Numbered from the stretch's first letter, positions 33,283-42,519 are shown. The stretch: DNA of 64,000 nucleotides from an uncultured Clostridium sp. (GCA_905212085.1 CAJMDF010000002.1:1-64000); one strand, 5' to 3'. Notes: generated from the letters alone by a model not told the origin. Translations and numbers: made by a program.

Positions 33283-35787
33283 TTAGCCTTTTATTATTTT
33301 TGTAAGTTTTGAATTATTTGTAAAATTAATATCTTGTTTTTTAGTTTCTTGTTTATTATCTATTGCTGTTTCAGTATTTTTATGTGTGACTTCGTAAGAT
33401 TTTATTGATCGTTTACCTGTTAGACGTTTCATAAAGTCATAGTATTTTCTTGTGAAACCTGTTGCTTTGTCTTGTTTTTCTTCTAGAGCGATTAATTGAT
33501 CTCTTGAGTGAGTTCCCACTGCAACACCTACTGATTTTCTTGTCAGCCATTCACCTATTGTTGTGTTAGTGAATGTAATCCAGCTCATTCCGAATAATGA
33601 TTGGTGATATTGTTTGCTGAATGTGCTGTTGAATAAGTCAATTAATAATGTTTGATAGAATAATCTTGAACCTTCTTGTACAAATCTTTCTTTGAATTTA
33701 GTTTTTGCTCCTTCTACATCATTACCGTTTGATTTCAACATTACCATGTTGTAGTTATCTGTCATAAGGAACCAGATAGTAGCTGCTAGGGCTGCTGTTT
33801 TTGCAAGGTTTGATAATTCACTGTTAGATACGTTAGACATTGTATCAACGTTAAATGATTTTAGGATATTGTCTTTTACATAATCTTGGAATTCTTTTGG
33901 TGATAAGTTCTTTTTAGCTGCTTGATGTCCAATGTTTTCAATACTTTTTGCAAGAGATGATACATTTGAAATTCTTCTTAGTAATTCTTCTTGATCGGCT
34001 GATAATTTTGTATTTTTTGCAATTTTGCCGCTTGAAACATTTTGTATAAATTCTTCAAGAGCTTTTGAGTCTGTAACATTTTTTTCTTTTGCATAATTTT
34101 TTACAATTGTGCTAAGAGTATTTTTATCTTTTATATCTAATTTTAAGAAACTTGATTTTTTGCTTAGTGATTTGATGGCGTCATCAATTACAGTGTATGG
34201 TAATGTACCGTATTTCCATACAAATTTGAATGGAGCTAAGAAGAAGTTTACGAATGGTTTAATTTTTTTATCTTTTGCTCCAAGACTTATTGTTCCATCA
34301 GGGTTTGTTGAAGTTTTTGCAATTTTTCTATATTCTTCTGCTAAATTATTGAAGCCGTTTTTATCAAGGACTTTAGTAATTTCGCTGAATTTTTCTTTTG
34401 AAATTCTGTAATCCTTAATTTGAGTTAAGTCATTATAATGTTTTTTAAAGTATCCTGAGAATGATTTCCAAGCATTATCTATTGATGAAACTTTTCTAAG
34501 TCCTTTTACTGCAAATCCTCCTCCGATAATTACGCCTACTGCTTTAAGTACTGTATTTAATGAAAGTAGAGGTTTTTGTTGTTTTTCTTTATCTTCTTTA
34601 TTATTTGATGCTTTGAATGACAGATCAGGTTTAATATTAGCTTCAGGAGCGTGATTTTTCTCATTTTCAGCTCTTGCTTCTTCAGGTGTTAATCTTGTGA
34701 TATGTTTTCCGTTGATTACACGAGAGAATGCTTCGGTTGTAAGAGTTGTTAGTGCTGTCATCAACATAATACCCATTTTTGAATTGTTGATGTATTTATT
34801 TAGAGCTCCTAATGTTACAAGTGTGATGTATGCATTGAAACCTATTCTTGCCATTTCTTGTTTAAATCTTACTTTTTGTTCATGAGATGCTTCTTTTTTA
34901 TCGTCATCCATCATTCTTGATAAGTTATAAGCATCGTTAGCTAGGAATATTGCAGGTGGAAGTCCTGATACTATACGATTTAATGATCTTTCATGTTTCG
35001 TATCATAGTTTCCTGTTTTGGGGTCAAACATTTTTACTGATTGTCTAAATACTTTTGATGAAATTTCTGCATCAGGTTTTTCTTTCAAATCTTTCATTGT
35101 TTCAAACAATCCGCGTAAAGAATTTACTTTCGCATCTACTTTTGATCTTTGTCTTATTGATTTGAAAAATGGTTGTTTTAGAGTTTTTTCTGACCAACCC
35201 TTAAGAGGTTTTATTTTTCCTGCTAATGTCACAATCCCGTTTAGAATGTCTGCAGGTAGTATTTTTACAGGATAAATTAAGCCGTCCCAAATAAGTTGAG
35301 GAATAGTTTTTTTATTGAAAGTGATTTTATCTCCTTTAATTTCAACCATTTTCTTTGTAAGCTCAGAATCTCTGACACTTTCAAATAATTCTTGTCCGAT
35401 TGAAGATTGAAGCTTTTCACCGTTTTTACCAGTTTTTTCTATTCCTGTATATTTTTTCGCAAATTGCAAGAATTCGTTAATACTATATTCTCCAGCTTTT
35501 TTATAACTTGGAGCAAATCTTAAAGCTAATCCTGTAGCCAGTAATGCTCCTACCGTATAAAGAAGAGGTTTCATTTTGTCATCTTTTTGAGGTTGTTTTT
35601 TGTCCCCATTAAAAGAAAGACCTTTAAAAGATAAATCGTTTGAAATACTTTTTAAAGGTCTCTCGTTTATTAAATTTTTTGAAGACATGAACTCGGAAGA
35701 AAGAGGAACATGTTTGGGAGATAATTCTCCTGCTGACTTTTGTCGTTGTTTCACTGTGTCGTAGTTCGTTAATCTTCCTATAATCAT
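33283..35787 (-). CDS. Large hypothetical protein with several hydrophobic helices (834 aa)
   Basis: I do not recognise this protein. It has no signal peptide; the N-terminus is polar and contains paired motifs SFKG (53-56) and SFNG (58-61). Scattered hydrophobic helices (LLYTVGALLATGLALRF, IGFNAYITLVTLGALNKYI, LAKTAALAATIWFLM, TVLKAVGVIIGGGFAVKG) alternate with basic amphipathic regions, and two halves look loosely duplicated: each has a hydrophobic start, a K-rich helix and a P-x-K-hydrophobic-P-x-x-hydrophobic segment (YPVKILPADILNGI, WKYGTLPYTVIDDAI). The SD is GGAAGGA. A membrane-associated structural role is only a guess. Confidence 0.8.
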   Translation of the reverse strand: MIIGRLTNYDTVKQRQKSAGELSPKHVPLSSEFMSSKNLINERPLKSISNDLSFKGLSFNGDKKQPQKDDKMKPLLYTVGALLATGLALRFAPSYKKAGEYSINEFLQFAKKYTGIEKTGKNGEKLQSSIGQELFESVRDSELTKKMVEIKGDKITFNKKTIPQLIWDGLIYPVKILPADILNGIVTLAGKIKPLKGWSEKTLKQPFFKSIRQRSKVDAKVNSLRGLFETMKDLKEKPDAEISSKVFRQSVKMFDPKTGNYDTKHERSLNRIVSGLPPAIFLANDAYNLSRMMDDDKKEASHEQKVRFKQEMARIGFNAYITLVTLGALNKYINNSKMGIMLMTALTTLTTEAFSRVINGKHITRLTPEEARAENEKNHAPEANIKPDLSFKASNNKEDKEKQQKPLLSLNTVLKAVGVIIGGGFAVKGLRKVSSIDNAWKSFSGYFKKHYNDLTQIKDYRISKEKFSEITKVLDKNGFNNLAEEYRKIAKTSTNPDGTISLGAKDKKIKPFVNFFLAPFKFVWKYGTLPYTVIDDAIKSLSKKSSFLKLDIKDKNTLSTIVKNYAKEKNVTDSKALEEFIQNVSSGKIAKNTKLSADQEELLRRISNVSSLAKSIENIGHQAAKKNLSPKEFQDYVKDNILKSFNVDTMSNVSNSELSNLAKTAALAATIWFLMTDNYNMVMLKSNGNDVEGAKTKFKERFVQEGSRLFYQTLLIDLFNSTFSKQYHQSLFGMSWITFTNTTIGEWLTRKSVGVAVGTHSRDQLIALEEKQDKATGFTRKYYDFMKRLTGKRSIKSYEVTHKNTETAIDNKQETKKQDINFTNNSKLTKIIKG

Positions 35788-35881
35788 TTGTCTTTTTCCT
35801 TCCCGTCATGTATTTTTAACTGAACATGTTTTTTTGACAAGTGGCAGTATATACAAAATTTACAGTATTTAACATATATTT

Positions 35882-36682
35882 TTATAAATGCTGTAATACT
35901 GATAAAATCAGACTTTTAAACTTTATTTTAGCAGAGTTTGCAGATTCAATAACTTCTTCATGAGATAGTTTCCCGCTTGTTTCAGAACTTGCTGTATTTG
36001 TGATACAACTTATACCTAAGATGTTAAGTCCGCAATAGTTCCCAACTATAGCTTCTGGGACAGTCGACATTCCAACAGCATCTCCGCCAAGTTTTCTAAT
36101 CATTTTTATTTCTGCGGGTGTCTCATATGAAGGACCGGAATTTGCCCAATATACACCTTTTTTTATATCTATACCTAAATCATCAGCACATTTTTCTGCT
36201 ATTTTGATTAATGATTTTTTATAAACTTCTGTCATATCAGGGAAACGTTCTCCTAATTTTTCATCATTCGGACCTATAAGAGGATTTGAACCCATATGAT
36301 TTATATGATCAGTTATTAACATTAGATCTGCAGGTCTGTATTCTTCGTTTACGGCTCCTGCTGCGTTTGTAAGGATTAGAGTTTTTATCCCAAGAGCTTT
36401 CATAACTTTGATAGGATAAGTTATTTCTTGCATTGTATGACCTTCATAAAAATGGTTGCGTCCTTGCATCATTAAAACTTTTTTGCCTTTGATTTCTGCA
36501 AAAACCAATCTGCCTTTGTGTCCTTGTACTGTTGATTTGATAAAATCGGGAATTTCATTATATGGAATAGCATAATCACAGTATTCATCTGCTAATTCTC
36601 CAAGTCCGGAGCCTAGAATAATAGCAATTTCCGGTTTAAAATCATTCGTTTTTTCCCTTATAAATTCAATAGTATTTTGCAT
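35882..36682 (-). CDS. punA: Purine nucleoside phosphorylase
   Basis: A 266-residue enzyme of the trimeric PNP class, splitting purine nucleosides with phosphate to base and ribose-1-phosphate. Family motifs are LGSGLGELAD, GHKGRLVFAEIKGKKV, the loop MQGRNHFYEGH, TNAAGAVN and the base-site Glu/Asn region (NSGPSYETPAEIKM, CITNTAS). The ATG at 36682 is chosen since AAAGGAGT sits seven bases upstream; the longer frame to 36703 is not used. A terminator of the preceding rpoZ-like gene lies just upstream. Confidence 0.94.
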   Translation of the reverse strand: MQNTIEFIREKTNDFKPEIAIILGSGLGELADEYCDYAIPYNEIPDFIKSTVQGHKGRLVFAEIKGKKVLMMQGRNHFYEGHTMQEITYPIKVMKALGIKTLILTNAAGAVNEEYRPADLMLITDHINHMGSNPLIGPNDEKLGERFPDMTEVYKKSLIKIAEKCADDLGIDIKKGVYWANSGPSYETPAEIKMIRKLGGDAVGMSTVPEAIVGNYCGLNILGISCITNTASSETSGKLSHEEVIESANSAKIKFKSLILSVLQHL

Positions 36683-36704
36683 ATATAAACTCCTTTTCCC
36701 CATT

Positions 36705-36734
36705 AAAAAAGTTAGAGGTTACTCTAACTTTTTT
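36705..36734 (-). terminator. Terminator after the rpoZ-like gene
   Basis: The stem GTTAGAG (36711-36717) pairs with CTCTAAC (36722-36728), extended by A6/T6 flanks, and lies between the rpoZ-like stop and the punA start. Confidence 0.85.
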
Positions 36735-36763
36735 ATAAAACTTTATCCATTTATCAGATGAAA

Positions 36764-37006
36764 TTAGCCTACTAAACGGTCATCATCTGCTTCTGCAGCT
36801 TTAACCATAATGGCATGTTCCACAGGATTTTCTTTTTTATAAGTTGTGTCAAAATTTTCTTCAAAATTGAAATCGTCATGAGCTTTTTTTGCTTGATTTT
36901 CATCTACAAGTTTTTTTGCAAGCTCTGCAATTTCATATACTAATTGATATCTGTTGTCGGTATTTTCGTTTAAATCCCATGCAACTCTTATTATTTGATC
37001 CATCAT
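36764..37006 (-). CDS. rpoZ: RNA polymerase omega subunit-like protein
   Basis: An 80-residue protein. DNRYQLVYEIAELAKKL resembles the omega core (compare cyanobacterial SNRYQ...VA..AK), and NPVEHAIMVKAAE resembles the second conserved block (KPV..AI.E). Omega helps assemble beta' into RNA polymerase. A charged insert (KKAHDDFNFEENFDTTYKK) sits between the blocks. Assignment is by motif only and could be wrong for so short a protein. Start is ATG at 37006 or 37003; GAGG lies about ten bases upstream. Confidence 0.65.
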   Translation of the reverse strand: MMDQIIRVAWDLNENTDNRYQLVYEIAELAKKLVDENQAKKAHDDFNFEENFDTTYKKENPVEHAIMVKAAEADDDRLVG

Positions 37007-37097
37007 AAGTTAAAACCTCACTTTTTGTTTAATATATATATTTAATACTATAATACAAAAAAAAATTTGGCAAGTGGCAAAAATTTCTGAATTGTTG

Positions 37098-37103
37098 TAT
37101 AAT
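37098..37103 (+). promoter_or_regulatory. -10 box of a probable leaderless mlaD transcript
   Basis: A perfect TATAAT ends six bases before the mlaD ATG at 37110, and there is no ribosome site. No strong -35 is visible at 17 bp (TGGCAA at 37075-37080 is the closest). Confidence 0.5.
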
Positions 37104-37109
37104 TGACTT

Positions 37110-37739
37110 ATGAAAATTTTTGACGGAATTCACAAATATATTTTAATAGAATTCGTTATTTGGTTTTTCATTTTGTGTGTCGCTGTTGCAGGTATCAAAA
37201 TTCACCATTATCACAAGGAAAAAGAACTTGTAACTTATCAGATTTTTATGCCCGATGTAGATGGATTGATTGTAGGCTCCCCTGTAAAATTTATGGGGGT
37301 ACAAGTTGGGTATGTCGAAAAAGTAAAAATTGTATCTAATGAGGTATATTTGAAAATTGTTATAACAGACAAAGATGTTGAATTACCTAAGGGATCTATA
37401 GCTACTGTTGAATTTAACGGGATGGGAGGGTCTAAATCTTTAGAAATCTATCCACCTACAGATGAGAGTATTACTGCTAATAAATTAATTGTTGTACAAT
37501 CTCCTAAAAGACTTCATGATTCTTTAGGTTTATTAAATGATATGTTTGATAAAATTGGTTCTATATCAACAAGGCTTTCATTTTTTGCCAAAGAAACCGG
37601 TGCTGTTGAAATGGGAAAGGGTGTTAATATAGGAGAAATCCAAAGTAATATGGGTATTTTAGATAAATGGATAAAAGAGTTTTCAAGCTTTAAAAAAGAA
37701 GGGGTAAAAGATGAACAAAGAAAAAGTCAGAATAATTAA
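37110..37739 (+). CDS. MlaD/MCE-domain lipid-transport protein
   Basis: A 209-residue bitopic inner-membrane protein: membrane helix at residues ~10-30 (YILIEFVIWFFILCVAVAG), then an MCE domain (MPDVDGLIVGSPVKFMGVQVGYVEKVKI, abbreviated here as the block from 55 to 82, ending in the strand LKIVITDKDVELPKGS). MCE proteins form hexameric rings that pass phospholipids between membranes. The MlaE permease and MlaF ATPase genes are not adjacent; the likely partner MlaA fusion is at 21647. It overlaps upp by 29 bp. Confidence 0.88.
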   Translation: MKIFDGIHKYILIEFVIWFFILCVAVAGIKIHHYHKEKELVTYQIFMPDVDGLIVGSPVKFMGVQVGYVEKVKIVSNEVYLKIVITDKDVELPKGSIATVEFNGMGGSKSLEIYPPTDESITANKLIVVQSPKRLHDSLGLLNDMFDKIGSISTRLSFFAKETGAVEMGKGVNIGEIQSNMGILDKWIKEFSSFKKEGVKDEQRKSQNN

Positions 37740-38361
37740 TAATCCTGTTGTTTTGTTGAATTTATGTACTATGCGTGATAAAAACACAGATAGTCAGGGG
37801 GTAAGAATTGCAACAAGAAAAATTACAAGATGTCTTTTATATGAGGCTGCAAAAAATTTACCATTAGTTGATACTCAGGTGACTACTCCATTAACGACTT
37901 TTACAACAAAGACTGTTGACCCTAATATCAATTTAATTATTTCTCCAATTTTGCGTGCGGGGCTTATTTTTACGGATGAAGCTATTGATATTTTGCCACA
38001 GGCTTGTATAAGGCATATAGGGATGTACAGAGATGAAAAGACTTTAAAACCTATATGGTATTATAACAAAGTTCCAATGGAAGCTCCTAATCCTGAAAAA
38101 TTTTATATTTATATAACAGACCCTATGTTAGCTACGGGAAATTCTTTGCTTGAAGCTATAAAGTTGTATGCAGATAAAGGAATTCCGATTGATAATATAA
38201 AAGTTATTTGTATTATTGCTGCTCCTCAGGGTATTGAAAATATCCAAAAACATTATCCGAATATTGAAATTATAACAGCTGCAGTTGATGAATGTTTGAA
38301 CGAAAAAGGTTATATAGTTCCAGGTATGGGTGATGCCGGAGATAGAATTTTTAATACTTAA
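37711..38361 (+). CDS. upp: Uracil phosphoribosyltransferase
   Basis: A 216-residue salvage enzyme converting uracil and PRPP to UMP. The PRPP loop is YITDPMLATGNSLLEA, the N-terminal block is LCTMRDKNTDSQGVR, the subunit motif is SPILRAGLIF, and the uracil site is GYIVPGMGDAGDR at the C-terminus. AAGGGG within the end of mlaD is its ribosome site, and the 29-bp overlap points to coupled translation of two functionally unrelated genes. Confidence 0.95.
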   Translation: MNKEKVRIINNPVVLLNLCTMRDKNTDSQGVRIATRKITRCLLYEAAKNLPLVDTQVTTPLTTFTTKTVDPNINLIISPILRAGLIFTDEAIDILPQACIRHIGMYRDEKTLKPIWYYNKVPMEAPNPEKFYIYITDPMLATGNSLLEAIKLYADKGIPIDNIKVICIIAAPQGIENIQKHYPNIEIITAAVDECLNEKGYIVPGMGDAGDRIFNT

Positions 38362-38387
38362 TTTTAATTGTAAATAAATATAAACGG

Positions 38388-38437
38388 AAATAACGGTATT
38401 TTTAAAGAATATTTTTTAATATACCGTTATTTTTTTT
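38388..38437 (+). terminator. upp terminator
   Basis: A 10-bp stem (ATAACGGTAT at 38390-38399 with 38421-38430) around a 21-base AT-only loop is followed by eight T. Confidence 0.7.
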
Positions 38438-38464
38438 GTGTGTAAGAAATAGGAATATAATTAT

Positions 38465-40273
38465 ATGGATTTTCAAATTACGAGTTTGAGTTCAAATTCA
38501 GGTTCTGCAGAGCCTAAAAATGATATTGAAAAATTAAAAAAGGAAGCAAGAGCTAAAGGTGAATATATTGTTACGGTAAGTGGCAATGAAAAAGGGCTTA
38601 CTGCTATCGCTCGTAAATTTAATATGTCTTTATCTGATTTTAAAAAGCTTACAGGACTTACAAAAGATTTTCTTTCTAAAGAGCAGGTGATAAAAAATGT
38701 TCCGCATGAAAAAATTCCTGATGGTAAAGATTTGAAATATTTGGCAGAAAAAAACGGAATGACATTGGATGAATTGTTAGCATTAAATAGTTTACCTAAA
38801 AATTATAAGCCTTCAAAAGGAGAGGTTTTCTATATTTTTCCAAAAGATACAGTGAGAAAAATTTCTCCTAAAAAAACACCAGTAGATAAGAGCTCAAAAC
38901 AAGTAAAAAACACTCAGGTGCAAAAGGTTATAAAAAAAACAGTTCCTTCTGCAAAGCCAAATGAGATTGCAAAACAAATTCTGGATGCTGTATCCTCAAA
39001 TTTTGGAGCTGTAGGTAAAGAAGATTTTACAAAGGCGTTTTTAAAAATTAATGATAAAAATGTAAAACAAGTAATTCAGGCTTATAATGAATTACCGGAT
39101 AATGACGAATCACTGATAAATGCAATATCTTCAGAGGTATGGAGCTCAAAAGATTTAAGAAAAGATGCAATAATGAATATCTACGACAATTTAGCCAGAC
39201 AGACTAAAACAGTAAATGCAGTAAGAAGACAAGAGTTTAAAGCGGAATTAGATAGTCAGTTTGGAAAAATTATCGGTATGGTAAATACTGAAAAGTTAGA
39301 TTCTATGATTAATGATATGATTAATCCCAAAAGAGAAAATAATTATTCAAACAATAAATCAAAGTCTTATCCTTCTGAATTGTTAAAAAGTTCAAATGGT
39401 GGCAACAGTAATGATATTACAAGTTCTACTCTGACAAATATTAAAGATAGCAGTGGGAATTATGTTACTGCCGGAACATTAAAAAAATGGGCTATAAGCA
39501 GCGGTAAAAATGATAAAGGTTTTAGCAAAGTTGAAAATCCTTATATAGTAAGACCTTTGCCAAATTATAATACTGAAACTAAAAAAATTGAGGCTTTGAC
39601 GGAACTAAGAGAGCCTACTAATAATGGTGATTTAAATGGTAAGGTTATCATTCTAAATTCAGGACATGGCGGATATCAGCAAAATAACGGATATTTTGAT
39701 CCTGGGACTGTGCTTTCTGTAAAAAATGCAGAAGGTAAAGAAATGCCTATTGAGGAATGGCGTGTAGCTCAAAATTTTGTAGATAGCTTATCAGATGAAT
39801 TAAGAAGCAGAGGAGCAAATGTTATTTTTGTGTCAGGTGCTGTTAAAAATGGCGGAATGGCAAAACAACATTATCTGGAAAATTTGATTGCAGGTAATAA
39901 AGGTTCAGATGAGATGAGAGAATTAATTAGTGATACTGATAAATCAGATATGCTGTTCCTTTCTGTACATGTCGAATCAGCAAAGGAAAGACCGAATGCC
40001 AGAATGTGTACGGTAAGATATACAAAAGATATTGATAAAAAGTTGTCAGAAAATATAAGCAAGCACTTGAAAAAAGGTTTTATGGCTCTGACGCCTGATG
40101 TCACACATGATAATTTGTATGTAAATAATGCAACAAAAGGAGTTAGAGCATCATTATTAGAAATTGGTAATATCGCAAACAGTCATATTACAAATTCTCT
40201 GTTATCAAGTTACGATCAGAAAAAATATATGAAATGCGTAGCCGATGCAATTGAAGATACTATTAATAATTAA
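38465..40273 (+). CDS. LysM + N-acetylmuramoyl-L-alanine amidase (Amidase_3)
   Basis: A 602-residue peptidoglycan hydrolase. Two degenerate LysM repeats occupy residues ~30-140 (TAIARKFNMSLSDFKKLTGL; LKYLAEKNGMTLDELLALNS). A polar helical middle follows, then the zinc amidase domain from ~395: ILNSGHGG (His), PIEEW (Glu), LSVHVES (His) and LLEIGNI (catalytic Glu). It should cut the bond between MurNAc and the stem peptide. The N-terminus (MDFQITSLSSNSGSA) is not a Sec signal, which is odd for a wall enzyme. It pairs with the LysM-lysozyme gene 11 bp downstream. Confidence 0.88.
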   Translation: MDFQITSLSSNSGSAEPKNDIEKLKKEARAKGEYIVTVSGNEKGLTAIARKFNMSLSDFKKLTGLTKDFLSKEQVIKNVPHEKIPDGKDLKYLAEKNGMTLDELLALNSLPKNYKPSKGEVFYIFPKDTVRKISPKKTPVDKSSKQVKNTQVQKVIKKTVPSAKPNEIAKQILDAVSSNFGAVGKEDFTKAFLKINDKNVKQVIQAYNELPDNDESLINAISSEVWSSKDLRKDAIMNIYDNLARQTKTVNAVRRQEFKAELDSQFGKIIGMVNTEKLDSMINDMINPKRENNYSNNKSKSYPSELLKSSNGGNSNDITSSTLTNIKDSSGNYVTAGTLKKWAISSGKNDKGFSKVENPYIVRPLPNYNTETKKIEALTELREPTNNGDLNGKVIILNSGHGGYQQNNGYFDPGTVLSVKNAEGKEMPIEEWRVAQNFVDSLSDELRSRGANVIFVSGAVKNGGMAKQHYLENLIAGNKGSDEMRELISDTDKSDMLFLSVHVESAKERPNARMCTVRYTKDIDKKLSENISKHLKKGFMALTPDVTHDNLYVNNATKGVRASLLEIGNIANSHITNSLLSSYDQKKYMKCVADAIEDTINN

Positions 40274-40284
40274 GGTAATTAAAA

Positions 40285-41571
40285 ATGTTTGGATTTAGTT
40301 TATTAAATTTTATTGCTGATTTTTTCGGATTTTCATCCGATAAGAAAATTGAACAGAAAAGTTATAATAATAAGCAACCTAAAGTTGTTTATCATAAAGT
40401 AAATTCTGGTGAAACACTGTATTCTATTGCCAGAGCTAACGGTATATCCGTTGAAGAGTTAAAGTCTGCTAATGGTTTAAAAGGAGATGCATTAGCTGTC
40501 GGGCAGAATTTAAAAATTCCTGCAAAATATTCTGGAACAATATTCCCAAAAACTAAAAAATCTGATAATTCAGGATTTCAGATGTATAGAGAAATTTCTG
40601 ATGAAGAAATCGCAAAAGCAAATGCTCAAAATAAATTTGTAAAAATAACTAAAAACCCTCCTTATACTATAAAAAAAGGTGATACCGCAGAATTAATTGC
40701 TAAAAAATTTAATGTATCTCCTGATGCAATTATTGCTCTTAATTCTTTGGATGAAAAAATTTTAAAAATTGGTACGGTAATAAAAATTCCGGAAACAAGA
40801 ACTGTAAGAAATGTAAGAAATATAAGCGATGTCGCTAAAGCTACAGGATTAAGTTTAGAATATATAAAAAAACTTGAACAAATGGAAGAAAAGCATAATA
40901 AAATATATTCTGACAGAAATAGAGTAAAAACTATAGGTATTGGGCATGCATTGTCAAATTCCGAAGCTAAAAAGTTTTCCGGCAAAACTTTATCAGATGC
41001 TCAAGTGTATACAATGCTGGCTCAGGATTTGATAGACAGAGAGCAAAATATAAAATTGCTTATAGGTGATGCTGCTTATAAAAAAATGCCTCAACCTGTA
41101 AAAGATTCTATAATGGATTTTGTATTTAATAGGGGAGAAACAGTATTTGAAAATAAAAAAGATTTGATTAGTAGTTTGCAAAAAGGAGATTATAAATCGG
41201 CTATTGCAAAACTTGATACAGATTATTCTATTATGAAATTTGATTCTCAATCAGAATTAAAAGCTTATATGAATAAATTTAAGGATAAAAGAATTTTTTT
41301 GGTTGAAAAAGATGGTAAAACATTGCGAAAATATTTAAGCGGGCTTGATAAACGAAGATTATTTGAAATTTCACATGCAAGCAAAATTTATAAAAATAAT
41401 ATTCCCAAAGAAATTATAGCTTCCGCTCAAAGATTATATAACAGAGGGTTGTATTTTATGAATTTGGAAGCTCAAAACAGTGTTTACCCCCAAAGTACAT
41501 ATCAAAATGTTAAAGCAGACTTTAACATTCTTGTGAATGGTTGGTTTAATCAAAAAATTAAATTAAAATAA
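40285..41571 (+). CDS. LysM + lysozyme-like (GH24 type) protein
   Basis: A 428-residue protein with two good LysM repeats (residues ~35-78, VNSGETLYSIARANGISVEE; and ~125-170, IKKGDTAELIAKKFNVSPDA) and a lysozyme-like domain from ~180: the likely catalytic Glu is in KKLEQMEEK, followed by IGIGHAL and a helical body with DFVFNRG, as in phage-type GH24 lysozymes. The N-terminus is hydrophobic (MFGFSLLNFIADFFGF) but not a clear signal peptide. It follows the amidase by 11 bp, so the two probably act on the same wall. The prediction is that it cleaves MurNAc-GlcNAc bonds. Confidence 0.82.
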   Translation: MFGFSLLNFIADFFGFSSDKKIEQKSYNNKQPKVVYHKVNSGETLYSIARANGISVEELKSANGLKGDALAVGQNLKIPAKYSGTIFPKTKKSDNSGFQMYREISDEEIAKANAQNKFVKITKNPPYTIKKGDTAELIAKKFNVSPDAIIALNSLDEKILKIGTVIKIPETRTVRNVRNISDVAKATGLSLEYIKKLEQMEEKHNKIYSDRNRVKTIGIGHALSNSEAKKFSGKTLSDAQVYTMLAQDLIDREQNIKLLIGDAAYKKMPQPVKDSIMDFVFNRGETVFENKKDLISSLQKGDYKSAIAKLDTDYSIMKFDSQSELKAYMNKFKDKRIFLVEKDGKTLRKYLSGLDKRRLFEISHASKIYKNNIPKEIIASAQRLYNRGLYFMNLEAQNSVYPQSTYQNVKADFNILVNGWFNQKIKLK

Positions 41572-41581
41572 TAAATAAAAA

Positions 41582-42337
41582 TTATTGCTGACCATTTCTT
41601 TTAACTAACTCTAAAAGTTGGAGCATTTTTCTTTTTAATTTTAAATTTTCATCTTTTAGATTAGAAATTTCTTCTTCATATTTTTGGTTATCATTAGTGA
41701 AAGTTGTTTCCGGTTTAGGTACAGTATTATAATCGAGAATAAACCGTTTTTTTGCTTCTTCTTTTAATATGACAAGAGCTTTTATGTCATCTTCTGTAAT
41801 ATAACCAAGTTCAATAAGGATTTGTCCAAATTTTTTAGGTGTTCCTGCTTCTTGAGCATCTCTGTTTGCTAAGATTGCTTTTTGAAGTTGATCAACCGAA
41901 ATAGCTCCTTTTTGTTTAAAATATTCTCCAGTTCTAAATTTCCCTGCAATAAATCCAGCCATGGCATGAATTTCTTTAGAATCTGGTACTTTGATAAAAT
42001 TTTGTTCAAGACATAATTCATAATACTTTGCAACTTCTTCCATTGACAAGAATGTGTTTACGGAAATTTCAAGCATTGAATATTCATTTGCGCAGCCTTG
42101 TAAAAAATTGTATATGTTGTTATCAAGTCCGCATTTGTGCTCGGTTAATTCTGTTTTCCCCTTGAATGTAAGAGTAGGAATAAATGTTGAGAATATGTCC
42201 CCACTATGTTCTCTTAAAAAATTATCACATGCCATTTCTTTCATTTCTTGTTCTAATTTTAAATAAATAACTTGTTTAATCCATAGGGGTACATTTAAAA
42301 TTTTGTCTAAAAATAAATTAAAAATATTCTGTTTCAA
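41582..42337 (-). CDS. MshEN-like domain protein with C-terminal coiled coil
   Basis: A 251-residue soluble protein. Residues ~170-205 (FGQILIELGYITEDDIKALV) match the pattern of the N-terminal domain of GspE/PilB-type ATPases (MshEN), which in some proteins binds cyclic di-GMP. No ATPase domain follows; instead there is a helical coil (EEEISNLKDENLKLKRKM). The first 160 residues are unassigned. A regulator of pilus or secretion assembly is inferred, consistent with three prepilins in the window. It converges on the lysozyme gene with 10 bp between stops. Confidence 0.68.
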   Translation of the reverse strand: MKQNIFNLFLDKILNVPLWIKQVIYLKLEQEMKEMACDNFLREHSGDIFSTFIPTLTFKGKTELTEHKCGLDNNIYNFLQGCANEYSMLEISVNTFLSMEEVAKYYELCLEQNFIKVPDSKEIHAMAGFIAGKFRTGEYFKQKGAISVDQLQKAILANRDAQEAGTPKKFGQILIELGYITEDDIKALVILKEEAKKRFILDYNTVPKPETTFTNDNQKYEEEISNLKDENLKLKRKMLQLLELVKRNGQQ

Positions 42338-42519
42338 ATTAACCTCGCATAAAAACTATATTTCTTATTGTACCATATATTCCAATTTTATTCAAGTTCA
42401 TGTCTTGAAATGAATTGTTAGCTAAAATGGCCATAAAGTAGAATTTATTTATTCTTCTTTATGCTATTGATTTATAGAGATTAAAATTGTATTATAAATT
42501 TATAATAGGAGAAGTATAC

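Noticed and set aside
36764..37006. Antitoxin for the downstream gene
   Set aside because: The two blocks NRYQ...AK and NPVEHAI fit omega better, and punA is a metabolic enzyme separated by a terminator.
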